Source: Bimuria novae-zelandiae CBS 107.79 (lineage: Eukaryota > Ascomycota > Dothideomycetes > Pleosporales > Didymosphaeriaceae). Taken from it: a stretch of 64,000 nt of DNA. The notes beneath the pieces were generated by a model. That model was not told the DNA's origin. It made no database searches and was given only the letters and a program-made list of their open reading frames with translations. The position numbers and the translations under genes are program-made. The DNA is taken from positions 470,190-534,189 of the forward strand of contig ML976686.1 of NCBI GenBank assembly GCA_010015655.1, read 5' to 3'. Position 1 is the first letter of the stretch, and each line of letters begins with the position of its first letter. Of this stretch, positions 23,315 through 35,900 are shown piece by piece.

Positions 23315-24801
23315 GTGATTCAATTCAATATCATCGATATGAGAAGTCGAACATTCCGTCTATTCTTTTGGATTGCTTGCATCCTATTGCTCATAGCATG
23401 TATCTTTCTCAAAATTGGTTTGAGTGTCCCTGCGGCCCCTACACCGACTAAGACCAGGATGGGCACTCATTCGACGTCATTCTACCAGGCATCCTCAAGC
23501 AACATTTCGGAAGCGAATTTTCAACTACATAATCCGATGATTAAGCTTAATCGTTATGGACTCACTGCATCGCAATGTTCTTCCGAATTCAAGAGCTTGT
23601 TTTACGAAATCGAGCGAGCCGTCGAACATCGAAACAAGGTTGGATACGTTAAAGAAACCGATATTGACCTGGGTTGGAAACCTGAAGGCGCAGTGAGGGC
23701 GATGATATACAACCAGAAGGTGGCTTTTACGTTCGGATGGTTCTCCAGTAATTGGGGACCGGAAAGCCAAATTACTAATCTTTTGCTTAGCTTTACGTCC
23801 TCGAATCTAAAATCAGCGATGATTATATGGTTAGCCGTGCGCTCGGTACGCTCCACCAAATCGATCGCGCTATCGCCACGAGCTCAGAGCCACTCCCAAA
23901 CATTGAATTCTCTTTTGTTGTCAGTGACATTCCAGATTCACGACACCGAGACCATACCTTCTGGGCACTGACACGGCTGGCTGTTGATGAGAAGATCTGG
24001 CTTATGCCAGATTTCGGGTATTGGTCGTGGCCACTAGATTTGGTAGGGAACTATGAGCAAATCCGCGCTGAAATCAAAGCGAACGAGGTGGGTTGGGATA
24101 AAAAAATCCGCAAAGCGCTGTGGCGTGGCGCTGCTAAGACGAACAAAGTCCGTAGCGCGTTATTAAGAGTATCGCAAGGGAAAGCCTGGGCGGATGTCCA
24201 AGAAGTGAAATGGAAGAACCGCACCGATGTGGCGAGAGATTCCGCAGCTTTGTCTATGGTAGACCATTGCAGCCACCAGTTTCTCATACACACTGAAGGT
24301 TCGTTCAGCCTCACACCCTTTGGTCGTTTCTGAACGTATCATCACGTGAGGAAGCTGCGACGAAGAATCCAACCAAGTCAGGTTTCGATCCTACACACAG
24401 AAGCCAATATAAAATGTGCAGGGCGAAGTTACTCTGGTCGCGCAAAGTATCTTCTCAATTGCGAATCAATAACTATAATGCACAAGAGCGAGTGGATAGA
24501 ACCACACCAAAGCGTACTCGAACTATCAGGACCAGGCCAGAATTTTATTCAAGTCGAACGCGATTTTTCTGATCTAGAATCCAAGGTACAAGAATTGCTC
24601 CAGAACTCAGAATTCGCGAAACGAATCGCAAGGAACAGCGCGAAGACCTTCCGGGACAGATACCTCACCCCAGCTGCCCAAGCTTGCTATTGGCGCCAAC
24701 TGATTCGCTCTTGGGCAGAAGTAAGTTTTCGTCCGAAACCGTGGGCTCTCACCGGAGGCGGAAAACAATTGAGGGGTGTGCCGTTTGAGACCTTTGTGTG
24801 A
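23315..24801 (+). CDS. GT90 / CAP10-type glycosyltransferase, type II membrane protein, 3 exons
   Basis: Exons 23315-23719, 23791-24298 and 24422-24801 give about 430 residues (422 if the ATG at 23339 is used). Intron 1 has a GTGGCT donor and ends ACTAAT...TTGCTTAG; intron 2 is 123 bp and ends TGCAG. A short cytoplasmic N-terminus precedes one transmembrane segment (LFFWIACILLLIACIFLKIG), then a lumenal stem. CAP10 hallmarks follow: a PLPNIEFSFVVSD segment, YWSWPLDLVGNYEQIR, the KALWRGA block, the HTEGRSYSGRAKYLL block made by joining exons 2 and 3, EWIEPH, and a C-terminal FRDRYLTPAAQACYWRQLI. The family transfers sugars (xylosyl or glucosyl in characterised members) to glycans or proteins in the secretory pathway, as with Cryptococcus CAP10. 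The exact donor and acceptor cannot be told. The gene appears intact. Confidence 0.85.
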
Positions 24802-25070
24802 GTCACACATGCATGCCTGGGCGAGACCTGGTAGGATAAGGCTGATTAAACACAGCGTACGAGCCCTGAACGACGATCGTATTCCCTGCAGCGCCTGGAA
24901 GAAATTAACGCTACAGTGTTAGTGAGGATGTTGTCACATATGTAGGCAACTGAACAAGGATAGCGAAGCAACAGTTTTGGATAGAATCAGCCAATATACT
25001 GAACCAACAGATCCTATACACAACCGCGCAAAATGAATGACTACCTTCCAAAGATGCTCCACCACTCTTA
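24802..25070. other. Intergenic region between convergent genes
   Basis: These 269 bp lie between the stop of the glycosyltransferase (plus) and the stop of the hypothetical gene (minus). Nothing else is supported; presumably both 3' UTRs. Confidence 0.5.
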
Positions 25071-25703
25071 CTACGGCTGCTCTACGCTCTTATCTTCTTG
25101 ATGCCACGGATTAATGGCGCGTTCCATCTGGATAAATGCATGCCCCACCACATCTCCAGCTTCTAGTAATCTCTGTATGGGAACTTCTTCCATGAGAACC
25201 TGACTCCTCAACAATGTCGTTTGGAGAATCTCGTTGACCCACTCCAAGAACTCTTCTTCTTCGCCCGAATCCCTGAGAAACCTCATCGCATTCTCAAGAT
25301 TCCTTCTACGGTCTTCGAATGGCGCCACCGCCACTGATTCCAGCAGCGCCGCGTCGCGATGATTCATAATCCTGTCGACTTGACCCTCCAAACCACGCTG
25401 ACGAAGTCGCACCTGTAGTTGTTCCATCGGCCGCGCGAACTCGGCGTGTTCGACCGATTCGTACAGATCGAAAAGATTGGCGCTCAAGGGTATACCGGCT
25501 GTGGTGAGGTAGTTGGCCCTTTGTTCCTCGTTCCAAGTACTAATGAAGCGAAAATTTGGGTCAAAGGGATCGGTAGAGTAGCGCTGATGCTCAGGAGTTG
25601 TTTCCGTTGCCGCCGTTTCTGTTGGTGCTGGAGAAGCAACGTGGAGTTGGCTCGTAGAAGACACATTTGGCTGGTGCTGTTGATGATGATTGTTGGGTAC
25701 CAT
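25071..25703 (-). CDS. Hypothetical 210-residue protein
   Basis: This is a single-exon frame from ATG at 25701-25703 to the stop at 25071. The first 45 residues are low-complexity (His/Gln/Ser/Thr/Pro). The rest is predicted mostly helical and charged, with Arg- and Glu-rich stretches (VRLRQRGLEGQVDRI, GEEEEFLEWVNEIL), and could form helical or coiled-coil packing. There is no signal peptide or transmembrane segment and no family I recognise. Codon use and composition are like the neighbouring genes and it is not RIP-mutated. It is convergent with the glycosyltransferase gene. The function is unknown, and a missed upstream exon cannot be ruled out. Confidence 0.5.
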   Translation of the reverse strand: MVPNNHHQQHQPNVSSTSQLHVASPAPTETAATETTPEHQRYSTDPFDPNFRFISTWNEEQRANYLTTAGIPLSANLFDLYESVEHAEFARPMEQLQVRLRQRGLEGQVDRIMNHRDAALLESVAVAPFEDRRRNLENAMRFLRDSGEEEEFLEWVNEILQTTLLRSQVLMEEVPIQRLLEAGDVVGHAFIQMERAINPWHQEDKSVEQP

Positions 25704-26165
25704 GGTGCTTGGTGTCGCGTGCTGTCTTGAGGATAAACCTGGCGAAGGTGAATTTCGTGAGGTGGGCTGTCTAAGGTACGCTGTGCATGACTTTGACTGG
25801 GGCGCCTGGTCGTCTTTACCTGCAGCTGCCTAGCCGTGCCGTGCCGTGCCGTGCCGTGCCGTGCCGCATGGCTGTGCACATGGGCTTGTGCTCCGACGTT
25901 GGGTCATGCGCGCCGCGACATATCTGGTATGGATAGTCTAGCTCATCTGCCTCAAAATACGGGCTGGAACATGCGCCCCGCAGGATGTAGGGGCTGGGTC
26001 ATGGTGATACCTGTCCTGACCATAGGCGCACAGAGCCTTACTTTCTAACCCGGAAATTAGCATTGGCTGAGTCGGCCTGAATATACGGGCTGGAACATGC
26101 AGGATCAGGCTTACGCCTACGGCGTTAATGGGTGCTCCTGCATAATACCCCCGGTATCCCGGTTA
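25704..26165. other. Intergenic region with a pentanucleotide microsatellite and an 18-bp direct repeat
   Basis: Besides the (GCCGT)n array at 25833-25866, the segment ATACGGGCTGGAACATGC occurs at 25957-25974 and 26083-26100, 126 bp apart, with similarity extending a few bases upstream of each. No gene is supported. The Tc1-like element begins right after, at 26166. Confidence 0.6.
25833..25866. repeat. (GCCGT)n microsatellite, about 7 units
   Basis: This is a perfect 5-bp tandem array of about 34 bp just upstream of the hypothetical gene at 25071-25703. Confidence 0.9.
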
Positions 26166-27495
26166 CAGTACTAGCGCATTAGTCTGGTGCGCTAGTGTCA
26201 ACCCGACGCGCGCGCGCCAAACACCTCAACCACTTCCACCCTCTCTATCTCCACTAAAATAAGAGCTTTTAGCTTAGAAATAAGCGCAAATTGCGTCGCG
26301 GGTGGTAAATTAATAGCGTAGGCACGGGAAGGTATTATCTCTAAGGCAAAGGCTAGTGCGACGCTAGTAGAGCTAGCGCGCGAGTTTCGCTATATAGCAA
26401 AGTACATACGCAATACTATTAAGAGGTATAATAAGATAGGTAATAACACCTCTCGCCCTTGTAGTAGGTAGCCTCCTAAGCTTACTTATTAAGAGAAACG
26501 AACGCTACTGTAATAAGTATAAAAAAAGCTAAAGATTACCTATTAAGAGCTCGCTAAGGAGGTGCACCTTAGGAAGGACGTTTCTAATAATACACTATAT
26601 AGAGCACTTAAGGAATAAGGCCTTACTAACTTTAAAGCTAAGCAAAGGCCTAAAATTAATAAAGCTACTACCTAATTATAGCTTAAGTTCTATTGCAAGT
26701 ATAGAAACTTTAACTAGCGCTTAACGCCTCTCTAGTTCTTAAATAAGTACTCTATTTAAAAGGGTCGCGGCGCCGACGCTAAGTAGGTGTTTAGGTATCC
26801 CTATAAGAAGTAGGAGCGCCGTATGATCTTCGAACAATCTACTAGTTAGCCACCTTAATAGATAGTGTGGGCTTTAATATAGATCGATTCTCAAGGGCGT
26901 ACCTAGTAATCACCACTTATTATTATGTAGAGAGACCCTACAGCGCCGCGTAATAGATACACTACTTAAAGCTACACTAAAACACTAAAAGAAGGTCTCC
27001 TAAACTTATACCTGCTAGGCGAGCGATTTATGCACAATAACGCTTAGATTTATATAGTAATTTATACGCGCGACTTCTTAGTTAATTATAAGATTTAGAC
27101 TATTAATTTCCTACCTTATTCTTCTAACCTTAACCCTATTAAGCACCTCTAGTAGCAGCTTAAACGTAAGATAAGGAATTACTATCCCTATATAACTAAA
27201 TTTAGAACTAGTAAGGATAAATAGGAAAAGTTTTATACTACCTTAAAGGACTACTAGCAGAGGATCCCAACGCGCCTTATACATTATTTTATATTAAGTA
27301 TACTAGACAGAATCGCTGCCTGCATGCACGCAAATAGTTACTAAATAAAGTATTAAGCATTAATTTACTAGTTACTACTAAGAATTATTAAATTTGGCCT
27401 ACTTTTCGATACTCTATGGGTTGTTTTGGTGGGGGAGTCGCTTCGCGAAACTGACGCCGATCACCTTGGCGCACCAGACTACTGCGGAGTGACTG
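26166..27495 (+). mobile_element. RIP-mutated Tc1/mariner-like transposon with TA duplication
   Basis: Ends CAGT...ACTG are flanked by TA (26164-26165 and 27496-27497). The terminal 27 bp are inverted repeats with 21 matches (shared core TAGTCTGGTGCGC). The left end is also internally palindromic (ACTAGCGCA/TGCGCTAGT). Inside, the plus strand at about 26400-27350 reads as a decayed Tc1-like transposase: a GRPPKLT helix-turn-helix linker early, FMHNNAQIYI (DNAP-type second catalytic block), then DFLVNYKIQTINFLPYSSNLNPI (third catalytic block), with many TAG/TAA stops. Length 1,330 bp is usual for the family. Confidence 0.8.
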
Positions 27496-27497
27496 TA

Positions 27498-27758
27498 GGA
27501 GTCAAGAAGTGGCGATCTGGCCGACTACGCTCACCGATTTTCAAGTGTTCTTCAACATTAGTGTTGACTGGGGAAATATTGAAAGGAATTCGAGTGGCGT
27601 TCAAGGAAACCGATGGTGAGTAGGCGCGTTGGCGTAAAGTTGGCGAGGACGATTTATTAGTTGCAAAATTCTGTGAATATCTTACTGTGATTCCCCACCC
27701 AGCGCACGTCCCCACCCAACGCACGTTTTCGAGATGTTAACCACCCACAACATAAGGC
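27498..27758. other. Non-RIP spacer between two DNA transposons
   Basis: About 260 bp of normal composition lies between the TA flanking the Tc1-like element and the TA of the pogo element. No gene is supported. Confidence 0.5.
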
Positions 27759-27760
27759 TA

Positions 27761-29854
27761 TCCCCCGCATGGCCAAAATCTGCCGCACACGAACCACCTG
27801 CTAGTCACCAATCAGCGTATACCGCCGACCACCGACGAAAATCAACTTATTGTGGCTAGAGAGTGGCTTTGCTGTGGCTAGAGAGTCTTATCCAATAAAA
27901 GCTAACGTGGTTCACCACCGAGCGGGCCAACCCCACCGAGCGGGCCACTTTTTAAAAGTCAGTCTATTGCGAAGCGCCTCCTATAACACCACTATAATTT
28001 ACTATAATTTACAGAACATAGAAATACTATTTAGACTTATTGCTATTAGATACATTTATAATTTCTACTGCGCAAGTGCGAGCGTTGTGGCCAGCTTCGC
28101 CATAACGTCCGCAGCGCCTCTGCCCACGCACCCTTTTTGCAGACTCTTCACCCTCCTTTTGCCTACTACTATGCTTTTTAGCTATTAAATTAACTACCTC
28201 TCCTACTATAAGTGTCTTAGCTACCTAAATATACTTCCTCTTTTAACTTTTTACCTCTATTACTATCTCTACTACCTTATAAAGCCTTACTATTTTTTAT
28301 TGTATTAATACTATTTCGTGCCCTATTAATACAACACCTTTGTTAAGCTGCTTAATAGCTCTAAGAAGCAGAGAAACTAGTAAATCTCTATACTTCTATA
28401 CACGCTTATAAACTAGCGTTAACTAAGTCTCTATCTTACGGAGGTTGCTTGGTATTTTTAATTCCTATAGGGTATCCTTTACGTTAGGTGGAGTTAGCGT
28501 ACAAAGAACTATATTAAGTCTTAATAACACTGCCTCTAGGTCGTGTAGGACTAATCTAGCGCCTCTAAAGCCTGCGTAGATATTCGCCTTTATTATTACC
28601 TTCTTAAAAGCTACTTTAAAGGCTAGTAAAAAGGCCTCTTTCTTAATCTGCTTAGTGCTATACCGTGCTAAGCTACTAATCTTATTGCTGTACGCCCGCT
28701 TTAAAGGCGAAAAACAACCCACATTAAGTGGCTATAAGAGGTGTGATAAGTGTAGAGGCATATAGAGAATAATAATCTTCTGTTCCTTATAGTATTTATA
28801 GAATTCGTGTGAGTAGTAGCTCTCGTGGCTATTTATAATTAGCAGCTAGTGTGCACCTAAACTACGCGCCTTAGTATAGGTATTAAAGTGCCTTAGCTAG
28901 GTAAGGCTAAGCTTGTTTAACGTCTAGCTATTAAGACTAACTTTAATAACCTAGTCTTAGGGTAGATTGTGGAACTAGGACGTGATTAGAATCTTACTAA
29001 GGAAGATAAGAAAGGGTAGTAGAGCCTAGCCTTTAGCGCTAACACCCTAGATATTAGTAACTTACCTATAATTATTAGGTTAAATCTTCTTTAGGTTGCT
29101 TCGCTTCTTAGAGCCTGTAAAGACTATCTAACCTTGTATTACCCCTATTATAAAGCCTGTCTCGTCGAAGTTGTACGTGTCGTTATTAGCGATACCGTAC
29201 TTAGCCTTAGTATTAGTAACTAGCTTGAACTAGGGCGTTATAATACGTAGATCTTTGTTTAGGGCTTACTAATAATTATATAGATAGCTCCTTTAAAGCT
29301 TAATTTCTAGCGTACGCGTCTTAAGCCTGTCTATCTAGTGCTTACTAATAGGCTATCTACCGCGCTTAGCAAGTAGATTATTAACTATATCTTAGACTAT
29401 ATCCCTTGTTACACCTATTCCTCGCTAGTTAAGCTTAAGTATACGTTAGACTAGAGCCTCCTCCTCTAGCTTAGTTAGCTTCTTTAAGTTAGGCTCGCGA
29501 TTGCGTTGAGAGAGGGCTCCTTAGCGTTATTATTATACTATTATTTAAGGTACGCTAAAGGCTATAATAACGCGTCTTTTACTCTTATTGTAATCTTTAA
29601 TTATAGCTTAGATAGCAAGCTATAGTGCGCTTTTAGTATAAGGTTGTTACGCGTTATGTTGTAACGGCATTATAGTATAAGCTAGAGGTGGGCTGCATTT
29701 AGCAAAGTTGGCCCGCTCGGTGGGGTTGGCCCGCTCGGTAGTGAACCACGTTAGTAAATATTTTAAATTTTGATTTTCGTCGGTGGTCGGCGGTATACGC
29801 TGATTGGTGACTAGCAGGTGGTCCGTGTGTGGCAGATTTTGGCCATGCGGGGGA
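27761..29854 (-). mobile_element. RIP-mutated Fot1/pogo-type DNA transposon, TA duplication
   Basis: The ends TCCCCCGCATGG... and its inverse are flanked by TA (27759-27760 and 29855-29856). Inverted repeats are nearly perfect for about 85 bp (2 mismatches), and a second inverted block (GAGCGGGCCAACCCC and flanks) lies inside, at about 27905-27945 and 29704-29750. The minus strand carries a decayed pogo transposase. Its best-preserved piece at 28465-28722 (GCFSPLKRAYS, then KEAFLLAFKVAFKK) is the C-terminal end of the DDE_1 domain. Sequence near 29560-29650 resembles the N-terminal HTH. The TIRs are much less RIP-mutated than the coding part. Confidence 0.88.
28465..29650 (-). pseudogene. Fot1/pogo transposase remnant
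   Basis: The reading frame is recognisable only in pieces. The N-terminal side near 29650 gives an AI.AI..D.N-type HTH start; the C-terminal side at 28465-28722 is open for 85 codons and matches the 'GCFSPLKRAYS' region of fungal DDE_1 (Fot1/Pot2 type) transposases. Between them most Gln and Trp codons have become stops. It cannot encode an active enzyme. Confidence 0.7.
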
Positions 29855-29856
29855 TA

Positions 29857-29991
29857 GAGCCAGCCACGATAGCTATAATTATAGGATTTTTTATAGAAGT
29901 AAATATAAGATATATTTAAATTAATAGGTAGTAATAAACTACTTATAATAGCGTTATAGAAGCTTGACTTTATAGGTACGCGTAGACCTAG
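29857..29991. other. AT-rich spacer between pogo element and Gypsy-X
   Basis: These 135 bp are RIP-like and not recognised. This should be the continuation of whatever sequence Gypsy-X inserted into, but it does not match the sequence on the other side of Gypsy-X (43252 onward). Confidence 0.4.
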
Positions 29992-30334
29992 TGTCACGAG
30001 AGCAACGCGTAGAGATGTCTAGGCCTAGGTAGGCTAGATTGATATACTGCGTTCGGTATCTACGTGTAGGTACAAGACGTTGGATAAGAAAGGTCTTCTG
30101 CCTCTATCCAACATGGATCTATCTATCTCGCTTAGCCAGGTGCTAGTACCTAGATGGCTAGCGTCATGTCTAACTAATTAGAAGTAAGCTTTGGGGTATA
30201 AGCTATTAAACCTTTAGCTTTTAAAGTATAAGTTTAGAGGTAGAAGCCTAGCTTCTAACTTTTGTCTATTTATTAATATACTATTATTAATAGTATATCT
30301 AGGCTATTAAGCTACTTAAAAAGTTACTATAATA
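29992..30334 (-). repeat. Gypsy-X LTR (left)
   Basis: This 343-bp copy starts TGTCACGAGAGC. Its right end GTTACTATAATA is a RIP-degraded form of the CCGTGACA end seen in the other copy at 43251. Confidence 0.85.
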
Positions 30335-30781
30335 GTAGGTCCTTCTCCTCTTATAGTTAAGCTTATAAAGATTTATTAGTAGCTAGTTTATTATTATTTT
30401 AAATAGATTATTTACCTGTTTATTTATGTCCTCTATATTTAGGTAGTTTTAATAGTACTCCTTTATAGTAGTAGAGTTAGCAAACTCCGTTACTAGTTTT
30501 TATAATAGGTTATTACATCTTATTTATTTAACTTAGCATTTATGTCTCTTCCTTTATTAGTTAAAGCGGAGATTGACTATTCTCGTAATAAAGTATTCTA
30601 GTTTTATATTAATTACCACCGGTTCTAGGGGCTCTATCCATTATCCAGGCAGATAGGTATCTTCTAGCTCCGCTAGTTAGAGCAAGTTTACATAGAATAC
30701 AGAGTATATCTTTATTGAATTAGCTAGCTCTAGCCTATAGACGTGTGTAGAGACTACTATACTAATTTTATATAGGCTAAC

Positions 30782-31296
30782 TGTTACAAGGGTTCTACGT
30801 ACCTAAGCCTGGTCCAGATTAGGGGAGGATAGGTTAAGGGAGAAGTGCCTTACGGATATTTAGTAGTTAAAAGCTAGAGATAGCTATAGGGTAGGTTTTA
30901 AAAATAATCTAATTCTATAACAAACTATAGAATAACTAACTAGAAGATTTACCAATCTATTATAAAAAATATACTTATAGTATATTAAGTTAACTATAAG
31001 GAGTAGGAGAAGTACAGAGAAATTATTAAAATATATACTATCTATCTTAGTTCTTACTATTATTTAAATTGCTATTATAGTCCTACTAAGCTATCGTAGT
31101 CCCTAGGACTTTTATAGTCCCTAAAACTTTTATAGTCCCTTAGACTTCTCGCTTATATAGGACTATATTATATAATTATTAATTTAAGCTACCTTACGTC
31201 TTCGTGTGTTCCCGCGACTTAGTTATTTTGCTAATAATTACTTTTTTAGTATAATTATTTAGTCTCTTTATTTTTATAGGGTTTATAATTATAACA
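30782..31296 (-). repeat. Gypsy-2 LTR (left)
   Basis: This 515-bp LTR is more RIP-mutated than its partner, and is preceded by the CTAAC target copy. A diverged relative in opposite orientation and without RIP is the solo LTR at 46245-46734. Confidence 0.92.
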
Positions 31297-32728
31297 CTAT
31301 CCCTCCTCTTAAGGTTATTATCCTAATACTTTACTTTTTTACCTTATTATATTATTAGCGCGTAATTACTAATTTATATAAAAGTACGTATTCTTACGTC
31401 TTAAAATAAGTTATAGCCTTCTCTTCATTTTCCTTACCTTACTACCTATGCTAAAAGCGCCTTACTTATCTATTACCACTTGTCGTGCCCGTGCGGAGAA
31501 GGTGGAATCTTATAGTTTAAAAATAATATCTAGTTATAAGCGCTGCTAGAAAATAAAGTTACGTTACTTCGTAGATGCTACTTCTAGGGAGTGTGCTAGC
31601 TATATTTCTGTCTATACTCCGTGTAGCCTATGGGTTCCTGAGAAAGATTAGGAGCGTTTTTAGAGGGAGAAGCGTAAGAAGCGTCTAGAGCTTCTTTACG
31701 CGAAAGAGTTAGCTGCTCGCCTTAAGCATAAGCTAGCTAAAGTAGAAGAGAAAAAGTATAACTACGCTTAGCGTAATTAGCGTGTCGCTAATATAATAAA
31801 GGCTTTAAAGAAGGAGGATCTAAAAGGTATAGCTACTACTAATTATAGTAAACTATCGCGACTCGCACTTTTAGGGGCTAACTTAAGCTAATTATAGGCT
31901 AAGCTTTTTTTACTTAATTTTAATTTTTTTTATCCTTTAACTTTTCTTTCTTCTTAAATTTATTATTTAACCTTAGCAGAAGTAATCTTTTTTTATCTTA
32001 AAATAAAAGTTCCTTTATACCTCTTTATAGTTTATAAGGTTTTCTTTTAGTTCCTAGGTGTTATATTATTTAGGCTATTTCTTTTATTTTACTAAGTACT
32101 TTTACTAACCCTAGACTATCCTTAGGTTCTTAATTTCTTTAATCTTATATTCGTCGTCTTCTAGATCTAATTAGGTCTGAACTAAAGTATTTAGCAGTAC
32201 TAGTTTTAATAATAATTTATAAAATATTAGGTGTATCTTCGTGCCTACTAGTAAAAGTAGTTTAATTATAATAGGTCCTTTAATTTCTTATACTTTAAAA
32301 GGGCCTACTTAAAGGTAGTCTAGTTTTCTACTAGGTTATTTTATTCTTAGATTTTTTTATAATATGAAAACTTTATCTCCCCTTTTAAAGGTTAGTCCCT
32401 TAATTTTTTACTTATTTACGTTTCTAGATACTATAAGCGCTTTCTAAGTAATTTATTTCTTTAGGACTTTGTAAAGTTTGCTTATCTTTTAAGCCTTGTT
32501 TTAGGCTCTTATAGAAGTACTTTCTATATCTTATAGATCTTAATAAGTAATTAGCTTATATCTATAGTTAGCATAGTATAGGGAATACTATGTTATTCCT
32601 AACCTTATGCTATTATATGCTAACTAGGCTGTTAGTAGTAATTCTACTTAATTATCCTGCTATTTATTAACGTAGAATTATAGGTACTATTCTAGGGTCT
32701 AATTCGTACGTTCCGTCTGTCTATTAGT

Positions 32729-32947
32729 CTAGGGGTAAAAACTTGTTAAGAGCTTTCTATTAACACCTATAGCTACTATAAATATATCTTGGTATTTCGA
32801 CGTAAAGAGCTTGTCTCTATTAGTAATAAATTCCTTAGGAGGTCTATATTTTATAAACACTACGTTATTTACTTCGTCGGCTAGTTCTTTTGCCATTATA
32901 GATTCTTTTATAGTCCTAAACTTAGCTATCTTAGTTAAGCGGTCCAC
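32729..32947 (-). pseudogene. Gypsy-2 integrase core fragment
   Basis: A 72-codon open stretch of the polyprotein with DRLTKIAKF at the start and RDKLFTSKYQ later corresponds to the rve integrase core (first and second catalytic Asp regions; the second reads RDK as in D-R-D/G-x-x-F-T-S). Both sides are closed by RIP-type stops. Confidence 0.75.
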
Positions 32948-35900
32948 TATTACTATAATAGTGTTATATATTTATTCTATTCCTGGCTGTGACAATCTTA
33001 GGAGATTTACTATAAAGTCTATTATTATATTTTGCTATAGTCATTCTACTACTTATAGTAGTTATAGTAGTCTATAAGGCTTATATCTCTTTAGCTTATT
33101 TTTATAGCATGCTAAATAGTTACTTATAACCTTAGTTACTACCTACTTAAGTTTAGGGATAGCATATTTGTTCGCGATTTAACGCATTATTTCTTTAATA
33201 CCTAGGTGTTCTTATTCTCTAAGCTTATATAGTTTTTGGATTAGGGTCTCTTTATACCCTAGTCTTATAATAAGTCTATTTTGGTAATCTCGTCGTATCT
33301 TATTAATCCTGTCCTAGAATAGATCGTATTCCTCTCGTTGTTCCGTGGTGAGTTAACTATAGTCCTAAAAGTTATGTATCTCTAGTTTAGTGTAATGTAG
33401 ACTAGCAGCACGGATCTTAATTATTAATTAGTTATATTTAATAGTTCTATCGTTTCTTGCTCGTAATACTATATTATATAGCTTTAGCTTATCTTTAGTA
33501 AGGTCTAATTTTCTACTTATGGCGTTTACCGCGCCGTTAAGCGTTTTTAGTTAATAGTATACGGCAAAATTAAAGTTTATTAAGAATTTAGCCTATTATA
33601 CCTGTCTCTAATTAAGCGTCTTAGTTATTATAAAGCTAGTAAAGTTTTAATAATCTATTTATACCTCTATTTTAAAGCATGCTCTAGTAAGTTAAGCTTT
33701 TTATTATTTAAAGGCGTTTACTATCCCGAGTAGTTCCTTATTATAAATGTTATAGTTAAGTTCTGCTCCTAAGAACTTCCTTAAATAGAAGAATACTAGT
33801 CTCTATTTCTTATCTTTATATTATTATAAGAGTATCGCTCCTAGTACGTAGTCTAATACATTTATTTTTATCCTTATAGGCTTTCTTAGATTATGTATCT
33901 ATAGTAGTAGTACTTATAAGAAAAGCGTCTTTAGCTTCCTAAAAGCTTCTCTAGCTTCTTTTATAAAGCTTGTCTATTTATTCTTTTTTATAAATTCTAT
34001 TATTAGTGTTGTAATCTTAGAGTAGTTCTTAATAAACTTCTAATAGAAGTTGGTAAACCCTAGAAAGGACTAAATATCTTTTACTAACTTAGGTTTTAGC
34101 TATTCTTGTATAGTAGTAATCTTTTTAGGGTCTATAGCCACACCTTTCCGTGAGATAATAAATCCTAGGTACTCTATCTTAGTAACGTAGAATTCGCATT
34201 TTTCTAGATAAAGGAGTAATTAATACTCTTTTATTTTTTATAAGTACTTTTTTTTATATATTTCTTGTGCTCCTTAAGCGTTCTAGTAAAATAAATTAAT
34301 ATGTTATTAAGGTAGGTAGTGTAAAATATATTTAAATATTTATATAGTGCTTTATTAATTAATGTTTAAAACGTCGCAGACGCGTTTAGTGGTCTAAAGG
34401 GCATTACTTAGTACTTGTATAGGCTATATTAGGTCCTAAACGCAGTCTTCCACTCGTGTCCCTTAGCTATTTATATATAGTAATATTTATTACATATATT
34501 AAATTTTGTAAACTATTTTGCTTCCTAGAGTCTATCTATTAACTCCGTGATTAAGGGTAGTAGGTACTAATTCTTAATTATAGCCTTATTTAGCTATCTA
34601 TAGTCTATATAGAGTCGCAGCTTGCCATTTTTCTTAGGTACCTAAAGTATAGGAAAAGCCACCAGGCTTTAACTTTCTTAAATATACTGTTTCGCTATGT
34701 TCTTCCTTAAGTAATCCTATACTTCTTTTTCCTAGTTTATAAATATTAATTATAATTATTTTAGGCGTAGCTTCGTGCCCTCTACTAAAGGTATTTTATA
34801 ATTTTATTTTTAATATTTTAGTAGTTCTTCCTTTTTAATTTCTTTAAAGAGTTCCGCATATTCTTAATATTCTAATAAAATAGTAGTAGCTTTTACTTCT
34901 TCTCTTAGGCCTAAGTATTATACCTATATTAGCCTTACTTAGCCTAGATTTTCTTCTATAACTCTTACGATCGTAGTGGCTAAAAGTTATATAGCTTATC
35001 CTTTAACCCACCCTACTAGGGTATTTAAAATTAATAGTTATATTTTCTATAACTTACGTGTCTTTGCGACCTTTAGCGTAAGTTCTTAGCTAAATAGTAT
35101 TTTCTTTTACTAGTCTATAACAGGGTTATACTTTAAGAGCTAATTATAGCTAATAATTACTTCTATGCTTCTAAGATCTATAATTATAAAGCTATATTAG
35201 CTTTAGAATCTATTTAGGCTAACTAGTAATAGTATTATTTTAAGGCGTAACTAGCCTTTACTATATCCTTAGGATATTGTCCTATCTGCCATTTCCACCT
35301 ATACTAGTATTTCCTTGTTCTAGTATGGCAGGTTATGTTTTTCTACTATTTTTAGGAATATTAGACATCTGGTTGCTCTAGGGTCTATTAGCGCTGTTAC
35401 TTAGTAACCGCTAATTATAACTTTCTTAGTTAGTTATAGGTTATTTATGCCTATTTCTGCCCGTTTTGCCTTTATAGTCGTGCCTCTACTAGTAAGGTCT
35501 TTTGCCTAGTGGCGTCCTAGTTTTCCGACTTGCCGTTGGCTTATCTAGCAGTGTCCTAGGAAGCCTCTACCTTCTTAATCTAGGTTCGTGTGGCTTCCTT
35601 TATTTCTAGGTTAGTTTTAGTCTCTTTCTATTACTTTTAATATAGTAATTTATAGGTGCTCTTAGTATTTTTAATTCGCTAGACCTTTTCTTTCTTTTAG
35701 GGTTCCCTGTGTCTTTTGTATCCTGCAACTAGGCATTCCTAGGATTTAAAGTCTCTATACAACAGTGTTATTTCTAATACTATTATTTATTCCTTTTAAC
35801 ATAGGTATACTAAGTAATCTTTATTATAATCTAGCTATCTAATTTATTACAGGTGCTTAGGGCTCGTGCCCTCTATTTATTAGTTTCTTATAGTTATTAC

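Noticed and set aside
27426..27623. 65-codon plus-strand frame between DNA transposons
   Set aside because: Half of it is the right terminal repeat of the Tc1-like element; no protein similarity.
29647..29997. 116-codon minus-strand frame
   Set aside because: It reads across the TIR of the pogo element and into spacer; only its last part lies in the transposase region.
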